From Coix lacryma-jobi var. lacryma-jobi (taxonomy: Eukaryota > Streptophyta > Magnoliopsida > Poales > Poaceae), in contig CM019822.1 in NCBI GenBank assembly GCA_009763385.1, forward strand, positions 5,674,127 to 5,738,126: DNA of 64,000 nt. Direction: 5' to 3'. The translations under genes and the position numbers were made by a program. How positions within the stretch are numbered: position 1 is the first letter of the stretch; each line of letters opens with the position of its first letter. Of the stretch, positions 63,280-64,000 are shown piece by piece. The notes under the pieces are model-generated. The model saw only the letters and a list, made by a program, of their open reading frames with translations. It had not been told where the DNA came from and made no database searches.

Positions 63280-63850
63280 CATCCAGTTACATTATGCCAC
63301 ATTAGAACTTTTTAAATTCCAATGTTTTTGCACTTTGACACACTAGAGAACACCCTGCATCATTGATAGTAACTGGATGCCTTACATTATCACTCTCCCT
63401 ATTCTTAACACTTGACGGTATCAGAACAGAGGTTCTGCATACCAAGACCGTCAGCGCTAAAGCCAATCATAAGCAAAACAGTAGCAGCAGTTCGAAACAG
63501 GTTACTGATGGTGATGCAGGGCTAATCATGTTAACAGTTGCTTTTTTTTCTATCTGTAAAGATACTAGTATGCAAAGTCATCTGCCAACTCAGATAGGGA
63601 GTGCCTGTGCCTCGCACAATTGGCAGTAATAACTGGATGCCCCGCATTATCAGGCTCCACATTCTGAACACTTGGCAGTACCTGAAGTCCTGAACAGCGG
63701 TTCTGCAGATCAGTCACAATGAGGCATCTGCATCAAGGACAGGTTATGGGTATCGCTGCACTGGAAGAGGAGAAGATGGAGTTGTCCTTTGGTCTGGACA
63801 GCCACCTGCTCGCCGGGAGGGTTAGAGCCGCGTGGTCAGCCATGGAGGGG
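63280..63850. repeat. Segmental duplication, copy B (lacks MITE)
   Basis: Matches 49147-49760 but with an empty MITE site (CCACATTAGAACTTTTTAAATTCC). The core (AACTGGATGCC...GAACACTTG...GTTCTGCA) is itself present twice, at 63365-63440 and 63625-63710. No gene. Confidence 0.8.
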
Positions 63851-64000
63851 GATCGAAGTCACCCTGTCGGCTCGTGTCGTTCTCTCCTTTTTCTCGAACC
63901 TGTTTTTTCTCCTCTATTTCTTTTTCAACAAGGACGTACTGGTAATCCGTAGTTGAAAGTGCAACTTTGACGTGTATGTCAGTCTTTTAGCAACAAATGA
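63851..64000. other. Window edge, no gene seen
   Basis: A short stretch with no supported feature. It shares AGTTGAAAGTGCAACTTTG-like patches with 49960-49990. Confidence 0.35.

Noticed and set aside
1..64000. tRNA, rRNA or snRNA genes
   Set aside because: Only short tRNA-complementary primer-binding sites were seen; no full cloverleaf or rRNA segment was found by eye on either strand.

Overview
The window is nuclear DNA of a grass. It carries Stowaway-type MITEs, SIRE/Maximus-like Copia and Athila- or Cinful-like Gypsy elements with grass-style termini, MULE-type MITEs, and a coding family that I know only from grasses. A panicoid grass (sorghum, sugarcane or Miscanthus relatives) is the best guess, but the species cannot be fixed from the sequence alone. 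Most of the DNA is mobile. The likely host gene content is one thioredoxin-like gene, one FCP1/CPL4-type phosphatase gene and several broken genes or gene fragments.

Positions 1-33414 are one deeply nested stack of LTR retrotransposons. The outermost is E4, a minus-strand Copia with parts at 23196-25261 and 32928-33414. A Gypsy element with gag only (E5, 25262-32927, target-site duplication CGCCG) sits in its LTR. A plus-strand Copia (E3, 15742-23195) sits in its gag. E3 is itself split by a minus-strand Gypsy element (G, 2598-2776 and 13527-15741). G's gag is split by a complete 10.75-kb Copia-type element without pol (E2, 2777-13526, TSD GTGCC), and G is also abutted by the 5' end of another minus-strand Copia (E1, 1-2597). 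E1-E4 share an LTR design: a U3 array of small hairpins whose stems co-vary, a TATA box, and a transcribed leader full of short palindromic GGAC/GTCC repeats.

Positions 33415-64000 are gene-bearing but TE-rich. They hold a four-exon thioredoxin-like gene (34935-36006) whose WCGPC-type centre has become NSSLC. Two solo LTRs follow (36955-38564 and 38669-39728). Next comes an inverted-duplication hairpin at 40271-40413, built from the 5' end of a gene family whose broken full-length copy lies at 56373-57508. A TIR-bounded GC-rich segment (41213-44335) contains a very young 2.1-kb gag-only Copia element (E6). A 2-kb LINE-like retroposon without ORF1/EN/RT (45201-47199) has a 15-bp TSD. The intronless phosphatase gene is at 50515-51795. 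Two Mutator-type elements follow, one a MITE with a perfect 9-bp TSD and one a Pack-type element carrying pieces of a vicilin-like cupin gene. Then come an unrecognised broken gene (59911-60894), an AT-rich degenerate tandem array (61470-62440), and a segment (63280-63850) duplicated from 49147-49760.

Taken together, three independent gag-bearing LTR elements without pol (E2, E5, E6) sit in one 64-kb window, with a likely autonomous relative of one of them (E3, decayed) next to it.
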